The notes: generated from the sequence alone by a model not told the origin. Shown: positions 45,477-56,702, numbered from the stretch's first letter. The stretch is DNA of 64,000 nucleotides from JAFECT01 sp036501825 (GCA_036501825.1 DASXZP010000026.1:504730-568729); one strand, 5' to 3'. A program made the numbers and translations.

Positions 45477-46259
45477 TCAGGCCTCGGCTTTTTCGCGCGC
45501 TTTGCGCAGTTCGTCGGGCGCCAGCACCAGCGTCGCATAGACCGGCGGTTGGCCGGTCGCTTCGCCGACAAGCTCGGCCGTTTTCGTCTCGACCACAGTT
45601 TCCAGCCGCTTCAGGAACTCATCCTTGCCAAGGCCGGTCGGGATCGGGTCGAGGAATTCGATGACCGCTGTACCCGGGTTCTTTCGGTACGCCTCCTGCG
45701 GCCAGAACAGGCCGAGGTTGGTGGCTTGCGGCACCACCGGCATGTCGAAGTCGCGATACATGTGCCAGATGCCCGCGCGATAGCGGAAGCGTTCGCCGAT
45801 CTTGGCGAGATTGCCCTCGGGATAGATCAGGATGCGCCGGCCGTCCGCCTTGGCCTGGGCCGCGCTGGCGACCAGGGCGCGGCGCGCTTCAGGTCCGCCG
45901 CAGTTGTCGACCACGATGGCGCCCAGCTTGCGCAGCACTGTGCCCAACAGCGGGAACCGCTCCAGGTGGTCGCCGGTGACGAAGGCGAGGTCGTCGAACT
46001 GCGAGTAGACGCAGTAGCCGTCGCCCCACGACTGGTGCTTGGCGCCGATGATGAAAGCGCCGTCGGGCAACCGGTCGCGCCCGCGCACCTCCAGCTTGAT
46101 GCCCGCGAAAAGGCGCATCGATTGCACCATGCGGCGCACGTAACGGCCGATGATCCACCGCGTCGACCCGCGCCCCGGCGCCAGCGCCGCGAAGGCCGCC
46201 ATCAGGGCGTAGAGGATGCTGAGGGTCCAGTAGGCGAGGGCGAAGGCGAAGCTGCGCAT
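45477..46259 (-). CDS. 1-acylglycerol-3-phosphate O-acyltransferase (PlsC-like)
   Basis: The 260-residue membrane-bound acyltransferase would acylate lysophosphatidate to phosphatidate. One or two hydrophobic helices lie at residues 5-30. The catalytic HX4D box is in GAKHQSWGDGYC (His-Gln-Ser-Trp-Gly-Asp) and the substrate motif in LIYPEGNLAKIG. PVVPQATNLGLFWP completes the family pattern. Lysophospholipid acyltransferase is certain at family level; the exact substrate is inferred. It is divergent from the TfoX-domain gene. Confidence 0.92.
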   Translation of the reverse strand: MRSFAFALAYWTLSILYALMAAFAALAPGRGSTRWIIGRYVRRMVQSMRLFAGIKLEVRGRDRLPDGAFIIGAKHQSWGDGYCVYSQFDDLAFVTGDHLERFPLLGTVLRKLGAIVVDNCGGPEARRALVASAAQAKADGRRILIYPEGNLAKIGERFRYRAGIWHMYRDFDMPVVPQATNLGLFWPQEAYRKNPGTAVIEFLDPIPTGLGKDEFLKRLETVVETKTAELVGEATGQPPVYATLVLAPDELRKAREKAEA

Positions 46260-46303
46260 GGGTCCAGCTTGGCTTTTCGTGGGCCACGGGGCAAGGTCCG
46301 GCC

Positions 46304-46723
46304 ATGGCGCTGACCCCCGGTTTCATCGAGAGCCTGAAGGACGCCCTGGCCTTTCTGCCGGGGCTCGAGGTCAAGCGCATGTTCGGCGGCGCCGGCGTCT
46401 ACAGCGGCGGCCTGATGTTCGGCCTCGCGGACGACGACATGCTCTGGATCAAGGCCGACGCGGATAATCTGCCCGCATTCGAAGCGGAGGGTTTGCCGCT
46501 CTTTGTCTATAGAACCCGCGACGGCGAACAGATGACCCTGAACTATCGCCAGGCGCCCGAGGCCGTGTTCGAGGATCGCGAGGCGGCCCGCCGCTGGTGC
46601 CAGCTCGGCATCGACGCGGCCCTGCGCGCGAAGGCGAAGAAAACGTCGAAGAAGAAGTCCGGCGCGAAAACGAAGCCGGGATCGCTGCTGATTTCCGGGC
46701 CCTGGGATGACGAGAAGCGTTAG
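46304..46723 (+). CDS. TfoX N-terminal domain protein
   Basis: The 139-residue protein is of the TfoX/Sxy N-terminal family: VKRMFGGAGVYSGGLMFGLA, MLWIKADADNLPAFEAEG and MTLNYRQAPEAVFEDREAAR match the conserved core; the C-terminal TfoX domain is absent and a Lys-rich tail follows. Full-length TfoX promotes competence in gammaproteobacteria, but single-domain alphaproteobacterial versions have no assigned role. The stop lies 3 bp from the convergent GGDEF gene. Confidence 0.9.
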   Translation: MALTPGFIESLKDALAFLPGLEVKRMFGGAGVYSGGLMFGLADDDMLWIKADADNLPAFEAEGLPLFVYRTRDGEQMTLNYRQAPEAVFEDREAARRWCQLGIDAALRAKAKKTSKKKSGAKTKPGSLLISGPWDDEKR

Positions 46724-46726
46724 CGC

Positions 46727-47785
46727 CTAAGCCGCCCGGTCTAGCCGTTCCGCATTGGTCACGCGGTTTCGGCCGGTGCGCTTGGAGGCGTAGAGCGCTT
46801 CGTCGGCGCGCTCCATCAGGGCGGTCACGCTCTCGTCCTTGTGGCGCTGCGCCACGCCGACCGAGATGGTCACCGCGCCCAGGTCCTCGTTGGTCGAGCG
46901 GCGCTTCAGGTGACGCGAGGCGATCTCCTCGCGGATCGTGTTCATCGCCGCTTCCACCAGGCTCGCGGACTCGCCGGGGAACAGCATGGAGAACTCTTCG
47001 CCGCCGTAACGCGCGGCCAGGCGCGGCGGACCCGCCACCCGGGCCATGACGCTGGCCACGTAGCGCAGCACCTGATCGCCGGTCTGGTGGCCCCAGGTGT
47101 CGTTGAAGCGCTTGAAGTGATCGATGTCGATCACCGCCAGGGTCATCGTCGCGCCGCTCTCGTCGGCGTCGGCGCAGGTGCGGCCGATGTGTTCGTCGAA
47201 GGCCTTGCGGTTGGCGAGGTTTGTCAAGGCGTCGGTCTGCGCGTCCTTGCGCACCTGTTCCAGGTGTTCGCGCAGCTTGGTGACTTCGCGGGTCGAAACC
47301 TGCAGCCGCTTTTCGAGAGTGGCGTTGACCGTCTGCACCTTGCGCGTGGCTTCGGTAAGCGTTTCGACCAGCTTCTTCAGTGCGGGCGGTTCATGCGTGT
47401 TCCCGTCGAGGCCTTCGCTCGCGTCGGCCAGGGTCTCGCCGTAGGCTTCCTGCGATTTCTGCGCGGTCGAGATGGCGGCTGCGACCTGCAGCAGTTCGCG
47501 GCTCAACTGGGCGCCGGCGTCGCGGATTTCGTCGGTCAGCCGCATGCGGGCGAGAAAGGTGGTCGCCAGCTCCTCGGACACTTCCTCGGTGATGATTTCG
47601 CCGGCCTCGATCAGGCGGCGGATCTCCTGGCCGAGCAGGCCATCGGGGTCGCCCAGATAGTGCAGCCAGAGTTCGAAGTTCAGCGGCGTCGGCCAGACGC
47701 CGCAGCGTTCCATCTCGGTCAGCGCCTTGCGCGCCAGGCCATAGGCCTCCGGACCCCGCAGGGTCAGTTCGACTGCCGCACTCAT
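46727..47785 (-). CDS. Diguanylate cyclase (GGDEF), DgcB-like
   Basis: This enzyme would make cyclic di-GMP from two GTP. The 352-residue cytoplasmic product has an N-terminal helical domain of unknown type (about 1-120), a coiled coil (about 140-175) and a GGDEF domain with active site ARYGGEEF near residue 262 plus DIDHFKRFNDTWGH and AREEIASRH-like flanks. The inhibitory I-site RxxD is replaced by GPPR, so product inhibition is unlikely. The ATG at 47785 has GGAGGG 7 bp upstream. The layout and neighbouring helicase suggest the Caulobacter DgcB orthologue, which promotes the motile-to-sessile switch (inferred). A CtrA-like sequence precedes it. Confidence 0.9.
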   Translation of the reverse strand: MSAAVELTLRGPEAYGLARKALTEMERCGVWPTPLNFELWLHYLGDPDGLLGQEIRRLIEAGEIITEEVSEELATTFLARMRLTDEIRDAGAQLSRELLQVAAAISTAQKSQEAYGETLADASEGLDGNTHEPPALKKLVETLTEATRKVQTVNATLEKRLQVSTREVTKLREHLEQVRKDAQTDALTNLANRKAFDEHIGRTCADADESGATMTLAVIDIDHFKRFNDTWGHQTGDQVLRYVASVMARVAGPPRLAARYGGEEFSMLFPGESASLVEAAMNTIREEIASRHLKRRSTNEDLGAVTISVGVAQRHKDESVTALMERADEALYASKRTGRNRVTNAERLDRAA

Positions 47786-47848
47786 GCGCACCCTCCGCAG
47801 CCGCGGTTCCCCACGCGGCGCTCTCGCGGTGACGCTAGGCCGGGAACC

Positions 47849-47863
47849 GTAACGTACGGTTAA
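47849..47863 (-). promoter_or_regulatory. Possible CtrA-type binding site upstream of GGDEF gene
   Basis: On the minus strand TTAACCGTACGTTAC matches TTAA-N7-TTAA at 7 of 8 positions and lies 64-78 bp upstream of the GGDEF start. Motif evidence only, but a second similar site precedes the amidase gene. Confidence 0.3.
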
Positions 47864-47887
47864 GACCCGATTACAGAAGCTTGGGGA

Positions 47888-49543
<1,656 letters not shown>

Positions 49544-49752
49544 ACAAGGGGTCTGGAAAGGCCGCGAATCGTGCGGCGGGGCGCGGCGGGGCCGCGGCGC
49601 GTGCGGAACATAGGGCCCAAGCGCGGCAAGTCAATCGAGTGACTTTGCCACGCCGCGACGGGAAAGTTCCTTTTGGGCGTGGGAACGCTTGTCACGGTTG
49701 CACGATCTGATGCTTCTGGGCCCCGATCCGGGGTGTGGTTCAGGACAATTTG

Positions 49753-50292
49753 GTGAGCATTTCTCTCTATGAAGCGAGCGTCCGGGGCTATCTGCAGACC
49801 CTGGACGGACTGGGCGGCGTGCTTCAACGCGGCCGGGACTATTGCCAGGAACACAACATCGACCTGGCGCACATGGTCGAGGCGCGGCTGTTCAAGGACA
49901 TGCGGCCGCTCCGGTTCCAGGTCCAGCGGGTGATCACCCATTCGGTGGGCGCGCTCGACGCGATCCGCAACGGCGCCGTGACCCTGCCGGGCGAGGCGCC
50001 CCAGCACGACTACGCCGGCCTGCAGATCCTGGTCGCTGACGTCCGTGAGACCCTGGCGCAGCTGACCCCGGCCGAGGTCGACGCCTTCGCCGGCAAGGAG
50101 GTGGTTTTCGAGGTCCCGGGCCGTCCGCGCCGCGTGTTCAGCGCCGAGGGCTTCGTGCTGTCGTTCTCGATCCCCAACCTGCATTTTCACGCCGCCACCG
50201 CCTACGACATCCTGCGCGCCCAGGGCGTACCGCTCAGCAAACTCGATTACATGGGCTCGTTGATGCTGAAGCAGGCGTTCGAGCCTTCCTGA
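49753..50292 (+). CDS. DUF1993 family protein
   Basis: The 179-residue cytoplasmic protein matches DUF1993: SISLYEASVRGYLQTLDGLG, LFKDMRPLRFQVQRV, NLHFHAATAYDILRAQGVPL and KLDYMG near the end. The family has a DinB-like four-helix fold. The GTG at 49753 is chosen since family proteins begin M-S-x-S-x-Y; CAGGA lies 8 bp upstream. A GTG at 49735 would add six residues. It lies between the divergent helicase and the convergent kinase genes. Function is unknown. Confidence 0.88.
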   Translation: MSISLYEASVRGYLQTLDGLGGVLQRGRDYCQEHNIDLAHMVEARLFKDMRPLRFQVQRVITHSVGALDAIRNGAVTLPGEAPQHDYAGLQILVADVRETLAQLTPAEVDAFAGKEVVFEVPGRPRRVFSAEGFVLSFSIPNLHFHAATAYDILRAQGVPLSKLDYMGSLMLKQAFEPS

Positions 50293-50304
50293 TCACCATT
50301 CAGT

Positions 50305-52065
50305 TCAGTGGGGCTTCTTGCCCTTGCGCTGCGCGCGCTTGGCCTCGCGGACGGCCTCAAGTTCCGCGGCCAGGGCTTCGATGCGGTAGGGCTTGACCAG
50401 CAGGCGCATGCCTTCGGCGGTAGCGGCCGCCGCCGCGTCGCTGAAGCCGGTCGTCAGCACCACGGGAAGGTCGGGTCTGCGACGTCCGATCTCACGCGCG
50501 AGGTCGAGGCCGTTCATCGGGCCGGGCATGACCATGTCGGAGAACACCAGCTCCAGCGACTTGTCCTTTTCCAGCGCCTCCAGCGCCGCCGCCGCCGTCG
50601 CCGCGCGCGTGGGTTCGTAGCCGAGTTCGGTCACCATATCGATCACCAGCGCCGCGACCGTCTCGTCGTCCTCGACCAACAGGATGCGGCCCTTCGCCTT
50701 GCCGGCGGTGCGGCCGCGGCGCGCGATCTTCGGCTGTTCGACCACCGGCTCGGTGGAGCGCGGGATGTAGAGCGCGATGGTCGTCCCCTTGCCGGCCTCG
50801 CTGGTGATGCGCAGGTCCCCGCCGGACGCTTTGGCAAAGCCGTAGACCTGGGACAGGCCCAGACCGGTGCCGCGCCCGACTTCCTTGGTGGTGAAGAACG
50901 GCTCGATCACGCGCGAGATCAGGTCCGGCGCGATGCCTTCGCCGGTGTCGGAGATGGCGAGGCGCACAAAGTCGCCCTTCAGGTCGCCGTCGTCCATGGC
51001 CGGATGGTTCTCGGCCGCCACCTGGATGATCCCGCCCTGGGGCATGGCGTCACGCGCGTTCACCGCGATGTTCACCAGCGCCAGTTCGAGCTGACTGGAA
51101 TCGATGCGCACCGGCCACAGGTCCGGCGCGAGCCGCAGGCGCACCTCGATGTCCTCGCGCAGCGACCGTTCCAGCAGCACCCGCATGTTTTCGATGCGGT
51201 CAGCGAGGTCGACGGTCTCGGGGTTGAGCGGCGCGCGCCGCGAGAACGACAGCAGTTGCCGCGTCAGCGACGCGCCGCGCTCCAGCGCCTGGCGGATGCC
51301 GTCGCGCAACACGCTGCGCCGCGCGGGGTCGGCGGTCCGTTCCATCAGGTCGAGGCCTGAGGACGCGACCATCAACAGGTTGTTGAAGTCGTGCGCGACG
51401 CCGCCGGTCAGCTTTCCGATCGCCTCCATCTTCTGGCTCTGGCGCAGCGCCTCCTCGGCCTTTTCACGTTCAGACATTTCGATCAGCAGAGTCTCGTTGG
51501 CGTCGGCGAGTTCCGCGGCACGCGCCTCGAGCTCACGGTTCGCGCGGGCGAGCGAGGCCTGCGCCGCCGCCAGCACGGCCACCAGCAAGGCGCCCATCAC
51601 GGTCAACAGACCCACGCCGCTGTAGCGCGCAATGCGCCGCGCCAGGGGCTCGGCCTCGGTGCGCAGATAGACGCGCCCGAACGTCTGGCCTTTCTCGACC
51701 ACCGGCCTTTCCACCACGATGTGGCCGCCGGCGGCGTGCGCAGGACGCGCATAGCTCGCGAACAGCTTGCCGGAGGTGTCGTAGACGCGGACGTCCTCGA
51801 TATCCGGATTGGCGGCCAGGGCGTTGACGTATTCCTGGGCGTCTTGCGAGGTTCCCAGACTGAGCGCGGCGGTGATGCTCGACGCGAGAATGTCGGCCTG
51901 CACGCGCACGGCGCGCACACGCTGGGTCTGCTGGACCTGCTCGTTGTAGACCGCCATGGCCACGCCCGACGCGATCAGCGCGATGGCGAGACCCAGCACC
52001 ACGAACAGGTTGCGGCCCGAGGCGGCCTTGGTCCAGACGAGGCGAGGGCGGCTGAGCGGATTCAT
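50305..52065 (-). CDS. Hybrid sensor histidine kinase with C-terminal receiver
   Basis: The 586-residue kinase has TM1 (about residues 20-42), a periplasmic CHASE8-like sensor domain (about 43-150), TM2 (about 155-180), a short coiled coil, and a HisKA domain with phospho-acceptor His225 in GGVAHDFNNLL. The HATPase domain contains NIAVNARDAMP, SDTGEGI and GTGLGLSQVYG, and the C-terminal receiver contains Asp510 in VFSDMVMPGP. It starts 4 bp inside the yfiR stop (ATGA). The three-gene order TonB receptor, YfiR, kinase suggests one sensory unit. No separate response regulator with an output domain is adjacent. Confidence 0.92.
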   Translation of the reverse strand: MNPLSRPRLVWTKAASGRNLFVVLGLAIALIASGVAMAVYNEQVQQTQRVRAVRVQADILASSITAALSLGTSQDAQEYVNALAANPDIEDVRVYDTSGKLFASYARPAHAAGGHIVVERPVVEKGQTFGRVYLRTEAEPLARRIARYSGVGLLTVMGALLVAVLAAAQASLARANRELEARAAELADANETLLIEMSEREKAEEALRQSQKMEAIGKLTGGVAHDFNNLLMVASSGLDLMERTADPARRSVLRDGIRQALERGASLTRQLLSFSRRAPLNPETVDLADRIENMRVLLERSLREDIEVRLRLAPDLWPVRIDSSQLELALVNIAVNARDAMPQGGIIQVAAENHPAMDDGDLKGDFVRLAISDTGEGIAPDLISRVIEPFFTTKEVGRGTGLGLSQVYGFAKASGGDLRITSEAGKGTTIALYIPRSTEPVVEQPKIARRGRTAGKAKGRILLVEDDETVAALVIDMVTELGYEPTRAATAAAALEALEKDKSLELVFSDMVMPGPMNGLDLAREIGRRRPDLPVVLTTGFSDAAAAATAEGMRLLVKPYRIEALAAELEAVREAKRAQRKGKKPH

Positions 52066-52619
52066 CGGCGCATCCTCACCGCATGCGCCAAGCCGAGCAG
52101 CTTTGCGCTGACCTCGAGCCCGTTCTCGCGCGCCGCCTGGGCGTCGATGTCGAAGCGCACGCGGCCTTCGGCGATGACGAAGTGGATGATGCCGCGCGGC
52201 GCGTCCGGCTTGTCGCCGTCGGTGACGGTCAGCACGCTGGTCCCGCGCACCGCATGCAACGCGTCGGCGATCGACTGCCGCCGCGAGCCGCCGGCGAACA
52301 GGATGTGGCAACCACTGTCGGCGCCGACGGTCTCGACCCGCCGCACGGTGAGCGGATGGCCGTCGAGCGCCTGGCCCGCCACCGCACGATCCAACTCGGG
52401 CCCGAATGGATCGGCGCCCTGGACGCAGATCTCGAACGGCGCGCCCGCGGGTCCCAGCGACGAAGGGGGCCACGCGACGAAGGGCGCGACCTTGTAGAGA
52501 TAGGCCGCCTTCACCCGGTACTCGAGCGAGACCTCTTCGGCGAGCGCAAGCGTCGAGGATGCCGTCAGGGCGAGCGCCAGGATCATCCCAGCTCCCCGCC
52601 GCGTGATCGCGCCCCGCAT
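52062..52619 (-). CDS. Periplasmic YfiR family protein
   Basis: The 185-residue protein has a signal peptide (about residues 1-27, ending TLALAEE). The YfiR/DUF4154 domain shows VKAAYLYKVAPFVAWP, FEICVQGADPFG, CHILFAGGSRRQS, VLTVTDGDKPDAPRGIIHFV and FDIDAQAARENGLEVSAKLL. In Pseudomonas YfiR holds the cyclase YfiN inactive from the periplasm; here the partner encoded next to it is a hybrid histidine kinase whose periplasmic sensor domain is the likely target (inferred). It overlaps the kinase gene by 4 bp and starts 1 bp after the TonB receptor. Confidence 0.92.
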   Translation of the reverse strand: MRGAITRRGAGMILALALTASSTLALAEEVSLEYRVKAAYLYKVAPFVAWPPSSLGPAGAPFEICVQGADPFGPELDRAVAGQALDGHPLTVRRVETVGADSGCHILFAGGSRRQSIADALHAVRGTSVLTVTDGDKPDAPRGIIHFVIAEGRVRFDIDAQAARENGLEVSAKLLGLAHAVRMRR

Positions 52620-52620
52620 C

Positions 52621-54582
52621 TCAGAAGCTCTGCTTCAGGCTGACGAAAAAGGCGCGCGGCACGGTGCGCAACGGCACGGACCCCGTATCGTCGATCTCGA
52701 GGTGGTGCGGGTTCAGCAGATTGTTGCCGTTGACGGCGATCTCGCTGTTGTTGTTGAAGCGGTAGGCCAAGCGCGCGTCCATCTCGGTGTAGGCCGGGGC
52801 CAGCACGAAGTCGCTGGCGCTCTTTAAACGGTCCACCCGGCGTAAGTCGGCGTCGAATTCGACCCGCGGCGACAGGTTGAAGGCCGAGCGCGCCTGGAAC
52901 TGGTAGTTCGGGTCATAGCCCGCCGCCTGCATCTGGGTGATGTCGACGTACCCCGGCTTCAGGCGCATGTCGCGGTGCAGGGTCGAAAAGCCGCCCTTCA
53001 GCCGCCACCAGGCGGTGACCTCGTACTCGCCCCAGGCGTCGACGCCGTAGGTATTGCCCTCCATGCCGTTGCGCAGCTGGATCGGCAGGGCAAGGTTGGT
53101 CAGGTCATCGACGCGCAGGTCGTCGTAGTGGTTGAAATAGGTCGACACCGACAGGGTCAGCTTGTGCGTCGGGTGACCCTTCCAGCCGGCTTCGTAGGCC
53201 CACAGCCGCTCAGATTGGAAGTCGGGCGAGGGCGCCAGCACGCCCGACAGCTCGAGTTGACGTTCGATCCGGTTCGGCGTGCGCACCGAACGCGAGATCG
53301 CCGCCCACAACAGGGTCTTGTCGTCCGGCGTCCAGGCCAGGCGCACGTCGGGCAGCCAGTCGAAACCGGAGAAACTGTTGTCCTCGAGCTTGAGGCCGAG
53401 CGTCGCCTTCACCGCCGGCGTGATCGCGATCTCGTCCTGAGCAAACGCGTCTCCGAGCGTCAGCGTCGCGCGCGGATTGGCGAACAGGAAAACCGGGCCG
53501 GTGCGAAAGTCCTCATCCCATACCCGCAGCTCGCCGCCCCAAACGATGTTCTGCCGCTCGCCGACGTGGAAATTGTGCTGGCCGGAGATGTCGTAGGTCT
53601 TCAGCAGGTCGCTCTCGCCGGAACCCAACCGGTCGGTCTGATCGTAGTAGGCCTGCACCTCGCCCGCCGCGCCCGACCCATAGTCGTGGGTCCAGCGGCC
53701 GAGCAGATTGCCGCCGCTGAGGTCGGTGACGCCGTTCTCCCCGTCGCCGTCGAGGCTGTTGTGGTAGATATCGCCCTGCAGGGTGAAGGCGTCGCGGCCG
53801 CGTGAATCGTCGATGCGAAAGCCGCCTTGCGTGCCGCTATAGGCGTCGCTGGTTGCATCGCCGGCGAACTTCGGCAGACCGTCGCGCTCGAAGGTCATGG
53901 CGTAGACGCGGAAGCTCGCATCGGCGCCCAGCTTGCCGCCGAACTGTACGTTGGCGGCTTGCTCGAAGTCGCCGGCGCCGGCGGTGATCAGGGCGCCTTG
54001 GGTTTCCGACGCGCTCTTGGTGATGATGTTGATCACGCCGTTCATGGCGTTGACGCCGTAGAGCGTACCGCCGGGACCCGAGATCACTTCGATGCGGTCG
54101 ACGTCGGCCAACGGGACATTGATCTGGTCCCAGTAGACCTGGGAGCCGACCGGCGAATAGAGGCTGCGCCCGTCGATCAGCACCAACAGCTTGTTCGACG
54201 CTTCGAGCGAGTTCGAACCGCGCGCCGAGATCGCGTACTCGCTGGCGTTCACCCGCGCGACTTCGAGGTTGGGCGCAAGGCGCAGGGCTTCGGGCAGGCG
54301 GGTGGCGCCGGCGCGGCGAATGTCGTCGGCGGTGATGACGTAGACCGCGGCGGGGGCGTCGAGCAGGGCCTCGGGCCGCTTGGACACGGAGGTGACCTGA
54401 ACGTCGGCAAGCTGTTCGAGGCTGAGGTTCTTCAGGTCGTCGGGTCCCGGGTTCGCATCGGTCGCGAACGCGGGCGCGCTGAGCGCCGACGCCAAGCCGA
54501 ACGCCAGGCAATAGCCAGTCAACGCTTTGAAATAGCGAAACTTTCGTCCACCCAACGGACGCAACCCCCGACCCCTCGCCAT
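52621..54582 (-). CDS. TonB-dependent receptor
   Basis: The 653-residue outer-membrane protein has a signal peptide (about 1-40, ending AFATD), a short N-terminal LKNLSLEQLADVQVTSVSKR block typical of YfiR-linked receptors, and a plug domain (AVYVITADDIRRAGATRLPE, YAISARGSNSLEASNKLLVL, VDRIEVISGPGGTLYG). A 22-strand barrel follows, ending RAFFVSLKQSF with terminal Phe. Substrate is not predictable. It leads the receptor-yfiR-kinase operon; yfiR starts 1 bp after its stop. Confidence 0.92.
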   Translation of the reverse strand: MARGRGLRPLGGRKFRYFKALTGYCLAFGLASALSAPAFATDANPGPDDLKNLSLEQLADVQVTSVSKRPEALLDAPAAVYVITADDIRRAGATRLPEALRLAPNLEVARVNASEYAISARGSNSLEASNKLLVLIDGRSLYSPVGSQVYWDQINVPLADVDRIEVISGPGGTLYGVNAMNGVINIITKSASETQGALITAGAGDFEQAANVQFGGKLGADASFRVYAMTFERDGLPKFAGDATSDAYSGTQGGFRIDDSRGRDAFTLQGDIYHNSLDGDGENGVTDLSGGNLLGRWTHDYGSGAAGEVQAYYDQTDRLGSGESDLLKTYDISGQHNFHVGERQNIVWGGELRVWDEDFRTGPVFLFANPRATLTLGDAFAQDEIAITPAVKATLGLKLEDNSFSGFDWLPDVRLAWTPDDKTLLWAAISRSVRTPNRIERQLELSGVLAPSPDFQSERLWAYEAGWKGHPTHKLTLSVSTYFNHYDDLRVDDLTNLALPIQLRNGMEGNTYGVDAWGEYEVTAWWRLKGGFSTLHRDMRLKPGYVDITQMQAAGYDPNYQFQARSAFNLSPRVEFDADLRRVDRLKSASDFVLAPAYTEMDARLAYRFNNNSEIAVNGNNLLNPHHLEIDDTGSVPLRTVPRAFFVSLKQSF

Positions 54583-54641
54583 GTGCGCTCCGCGCCACCA
54601 GACGAACGGTAACGCTTGGATTGGCCTTGGGTTGCAGGGAG

Positions 54642-56702
54642 TTAGACGTCCAGGTCTTCGGTGGCGAACTGGGCGTTGTCCTGGATGAAGCGGAACCGCA
54701 GCTCGGGCTTGCGGCCCATCAGGGTCTCCACCAGGGCTTCGATCTCTTCTTCGCTCTGCGGCAAGGTGACCCGCGCCAGGGTGCGCTTCTTCGGATCCAT
54801 GGTGGTTTCTTTGAGCTGGGCCGGCATCATCTCACCCAGGCCCTTGAACCGGCTGATCTCGGGCTTCTTGCCCTTGAACACGGTGGCCAGCAATTCGTCG
54901 CGGTGCGCGTCGTCGCGCGCATACTCCACCTTAGCGCCGTGACTGATACGAAACAGCGGCGGCAGGGCGAGATAGAGCCGCCCCGCGCGGATCACGCCGG
55001 GCATGGTGCGGTAGAAGAAGGTGATCAACAGCGAGGCGATGTGCGCGCCGTCCACGTCGGCGTCGGTCATGATGACGATGCGCTCATAGCGCAGGTCCTC
55101 GAGCCGGAAACGCGGCTCCGGATGGGCGCCCAGCGCCAGCATCAGGTCCGACAGTTCCTGGTTCGAACGCGCCTTGTCGCCCGCCGCGGACGCGACGTTC
55201 AGGATCTTGCCGCGCAAGGGCAGGATGGCCTGGCGATTGCGGTCGCGCGCCTGTTTCGCCGAGCCGCCGGCGCTGTCGCCCTCGACGATGAACAGTTCCG
55301 CGCCCTCCGCCGATTGCGAGGAACAGTCGGCGAGCTTGCCGGGCAGGCGCAGCTTGCGCGTCGCGCTGGCGCGGGCGACCTCCTTGTCCTTCTTCTTCTT
55401 CAGCCGCTCTTCGGCACGATCGATAACGAAATTCAGCAGGTTCGAGGCGTTCTTGGGGCTTTGCGTCAGCCAGTGGTCGAACGGATCGCGCAGCGCGGTC
55501 TCGACCAGCTTCTGCGCGTCGGCGGAGGACAGGCGCTCCTTGGTCTGACCCTGGAATTCCGGATTGCGCACGAACACCGAGACCAGGGCGCCGGCGTTGG
55601 CGATGACGTCCTCGGCGGTGATCACGCCGCCGCGCCGCTCGCCGATCAGGTCCGCATAGGCCTTCAGTCCCCGCGTCAGCGCCGCGCGAAAGCCCGCCTC
55701 GTGCGTGCCGCCGTCGGGCGTGGGCACGGTGTTGCAGTAGGACTGGATGAAGCCGTCCGCTTCGCCGAAGCCTTCCGGCGACCAGGTCACTGCCCAGTCG
55801 ACCGCGCCGCCTTGTTCCTTGCGCTGCACCTTGCCGGCGAACGGTTCGGGCGTGACGGTTTCCGCATTGCCCACGCGCTCGGCCAGGAAGTCGGCCACCC
55901 CGTTGGGGAAGTGGAACGTCGCCGTGGTCGGCGTGGAGTCGGTGATGCGCTCGGGCGCGCATTTCCATTTGATCTCGACGCCGCCGAACAGATAGGCCTT
56001 CGAGCGCGCCATGCGGAACAGGCGCGCCGGTTTGAACGCCGCGCCCACGCCGAAGATCTCGGGATCGGGATGGAAGTGGATGTCGGTGCCGTGTTTCTTA
56101 CTCGGCGCGCCCTGTTTGATCTTGCCCTTGGCCTTGCCGCGCGAGAATGACTGCGTCCACTCGAACCCGTCGCGCCAGACCGTGACGTCAAGCACGTCCG
56201 ACAGCGCGTTGACCACGCTCACGCCGACGCCGTGCAGACCGCCTGACGTCTCGTAGACCTTGCCCGAAAATTTGCCGCCCGAGTGGAGCATGGTCATCAC
56301 CACCTCCAGCGCCGACTTGTCCTTGTACTTGGGATGCGGATCCACCGGGATGCCGCGGCCGTCGTCGTGCACCGACAGGGACCCGTCAGCCTCCAGCTCG
56401 ACGGAGATGGTGCGCGCATAGCCCGCGACCGCCTCGTCCATGGCGTTGTCGAGCACTTCAGCGAACAAATGGTGCAGGGCGCGTTCGTCGACGCCGCCGA
56501 TGTACATGCCCGGCCGTTTGCGGACCGGCTCCAGCCCCTCCAGCACCTCGATGTGCTCGGCCGAATAACCCGGGTCGCTGGACTTGCGTTTAGGCGAGGC
56601 GCTTGCGGGCGGCGCCGCGCGCTTGGGCGCAGGTTCGGCCGCCTTCGCCTTGGGCTGCGGGTCGCCGAACAGGTCGGGGGTCTGGTCGGGCTTCTTGGCC
56701 AT
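54642..56702 (-). CDS. parE: DNA topoisomerase IV subunit B
   Basis: ParE supplies the ATPase half of topoisomerase IV, which decatenates chromosomes. The 686-residue product starts at the ATG at 56702 (MAKKPDQTPDLFGD); a longer frame to 56840 is unsupported. The GHKL ATPase domain shows LEPVRKRPGMYIGG, EVLDNAMDEAVAGYA, DDGRGIPVDPHPK and GGLHGVGVSVVNALS. The TOPRIM domain has AELFIVEGDSAGGSAKQARD and MTDADVDGAHI. SRFKGLGEMMPAQLKETTMD closes the protein. It is divergent from the Nudix gene. Confidence 0.95.
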   Translation of the reverse strand: MAKKPDQTPDLFGDPQPKAKAAEPAPKRAAPPASASPKRKSSDPGYSAEHIEVLEGLEPVRKRPGMYIGGVDERALHHLFAEVLDNAMDEAVAGYARTISVELEADGSLSVHDDGRGIPVDPHPKYKDKSALEVVMTMLHSGGKFSGKVYETSGGLHGVGVSVVNALSDVLDVTVWRDGFEWTQSFSRGKAKGKIKQGAPSKKHGTDIHFHPDPEIFGVGAAFKPARLFRMARSKAYLFGGVEIKWKCAPERITDSTPTTATFHFPNGVADFLAERVGNAETVTPEPFAGKVQRKEQGGAVDWAVTWSPEGFGEADGFIQSYCNTVPTPDGGTHEAGFRAALTRGLKAYADLIGERRGGVITAEDVIANAGALVSVFVRNPEFQGQTKERLSSADAQKLVETALRDPFDHWLTQSPKNASNLLNFVIDRAEERLKKKKDKEVARASATRKLRLPGKLADCSSQSAEGAELFIVEGDSAGGSAKQARDRNRQAILPLRGKILNVASAAGDKARSNQELSDLMLALGAHPEPRFRLEDLRYERIVIMTDADVDGAHIASLLITFFYRTMPGVIRAGRLYLALPPLFRISHGAKVEYARDDAHRDELLATVFKGKKPEISRFKGLGEMMPAQLKETTMDPKKRTLARVTLPQSEEEIEALVETLMGRKPELRFRFIQDNAQFATEDLDV

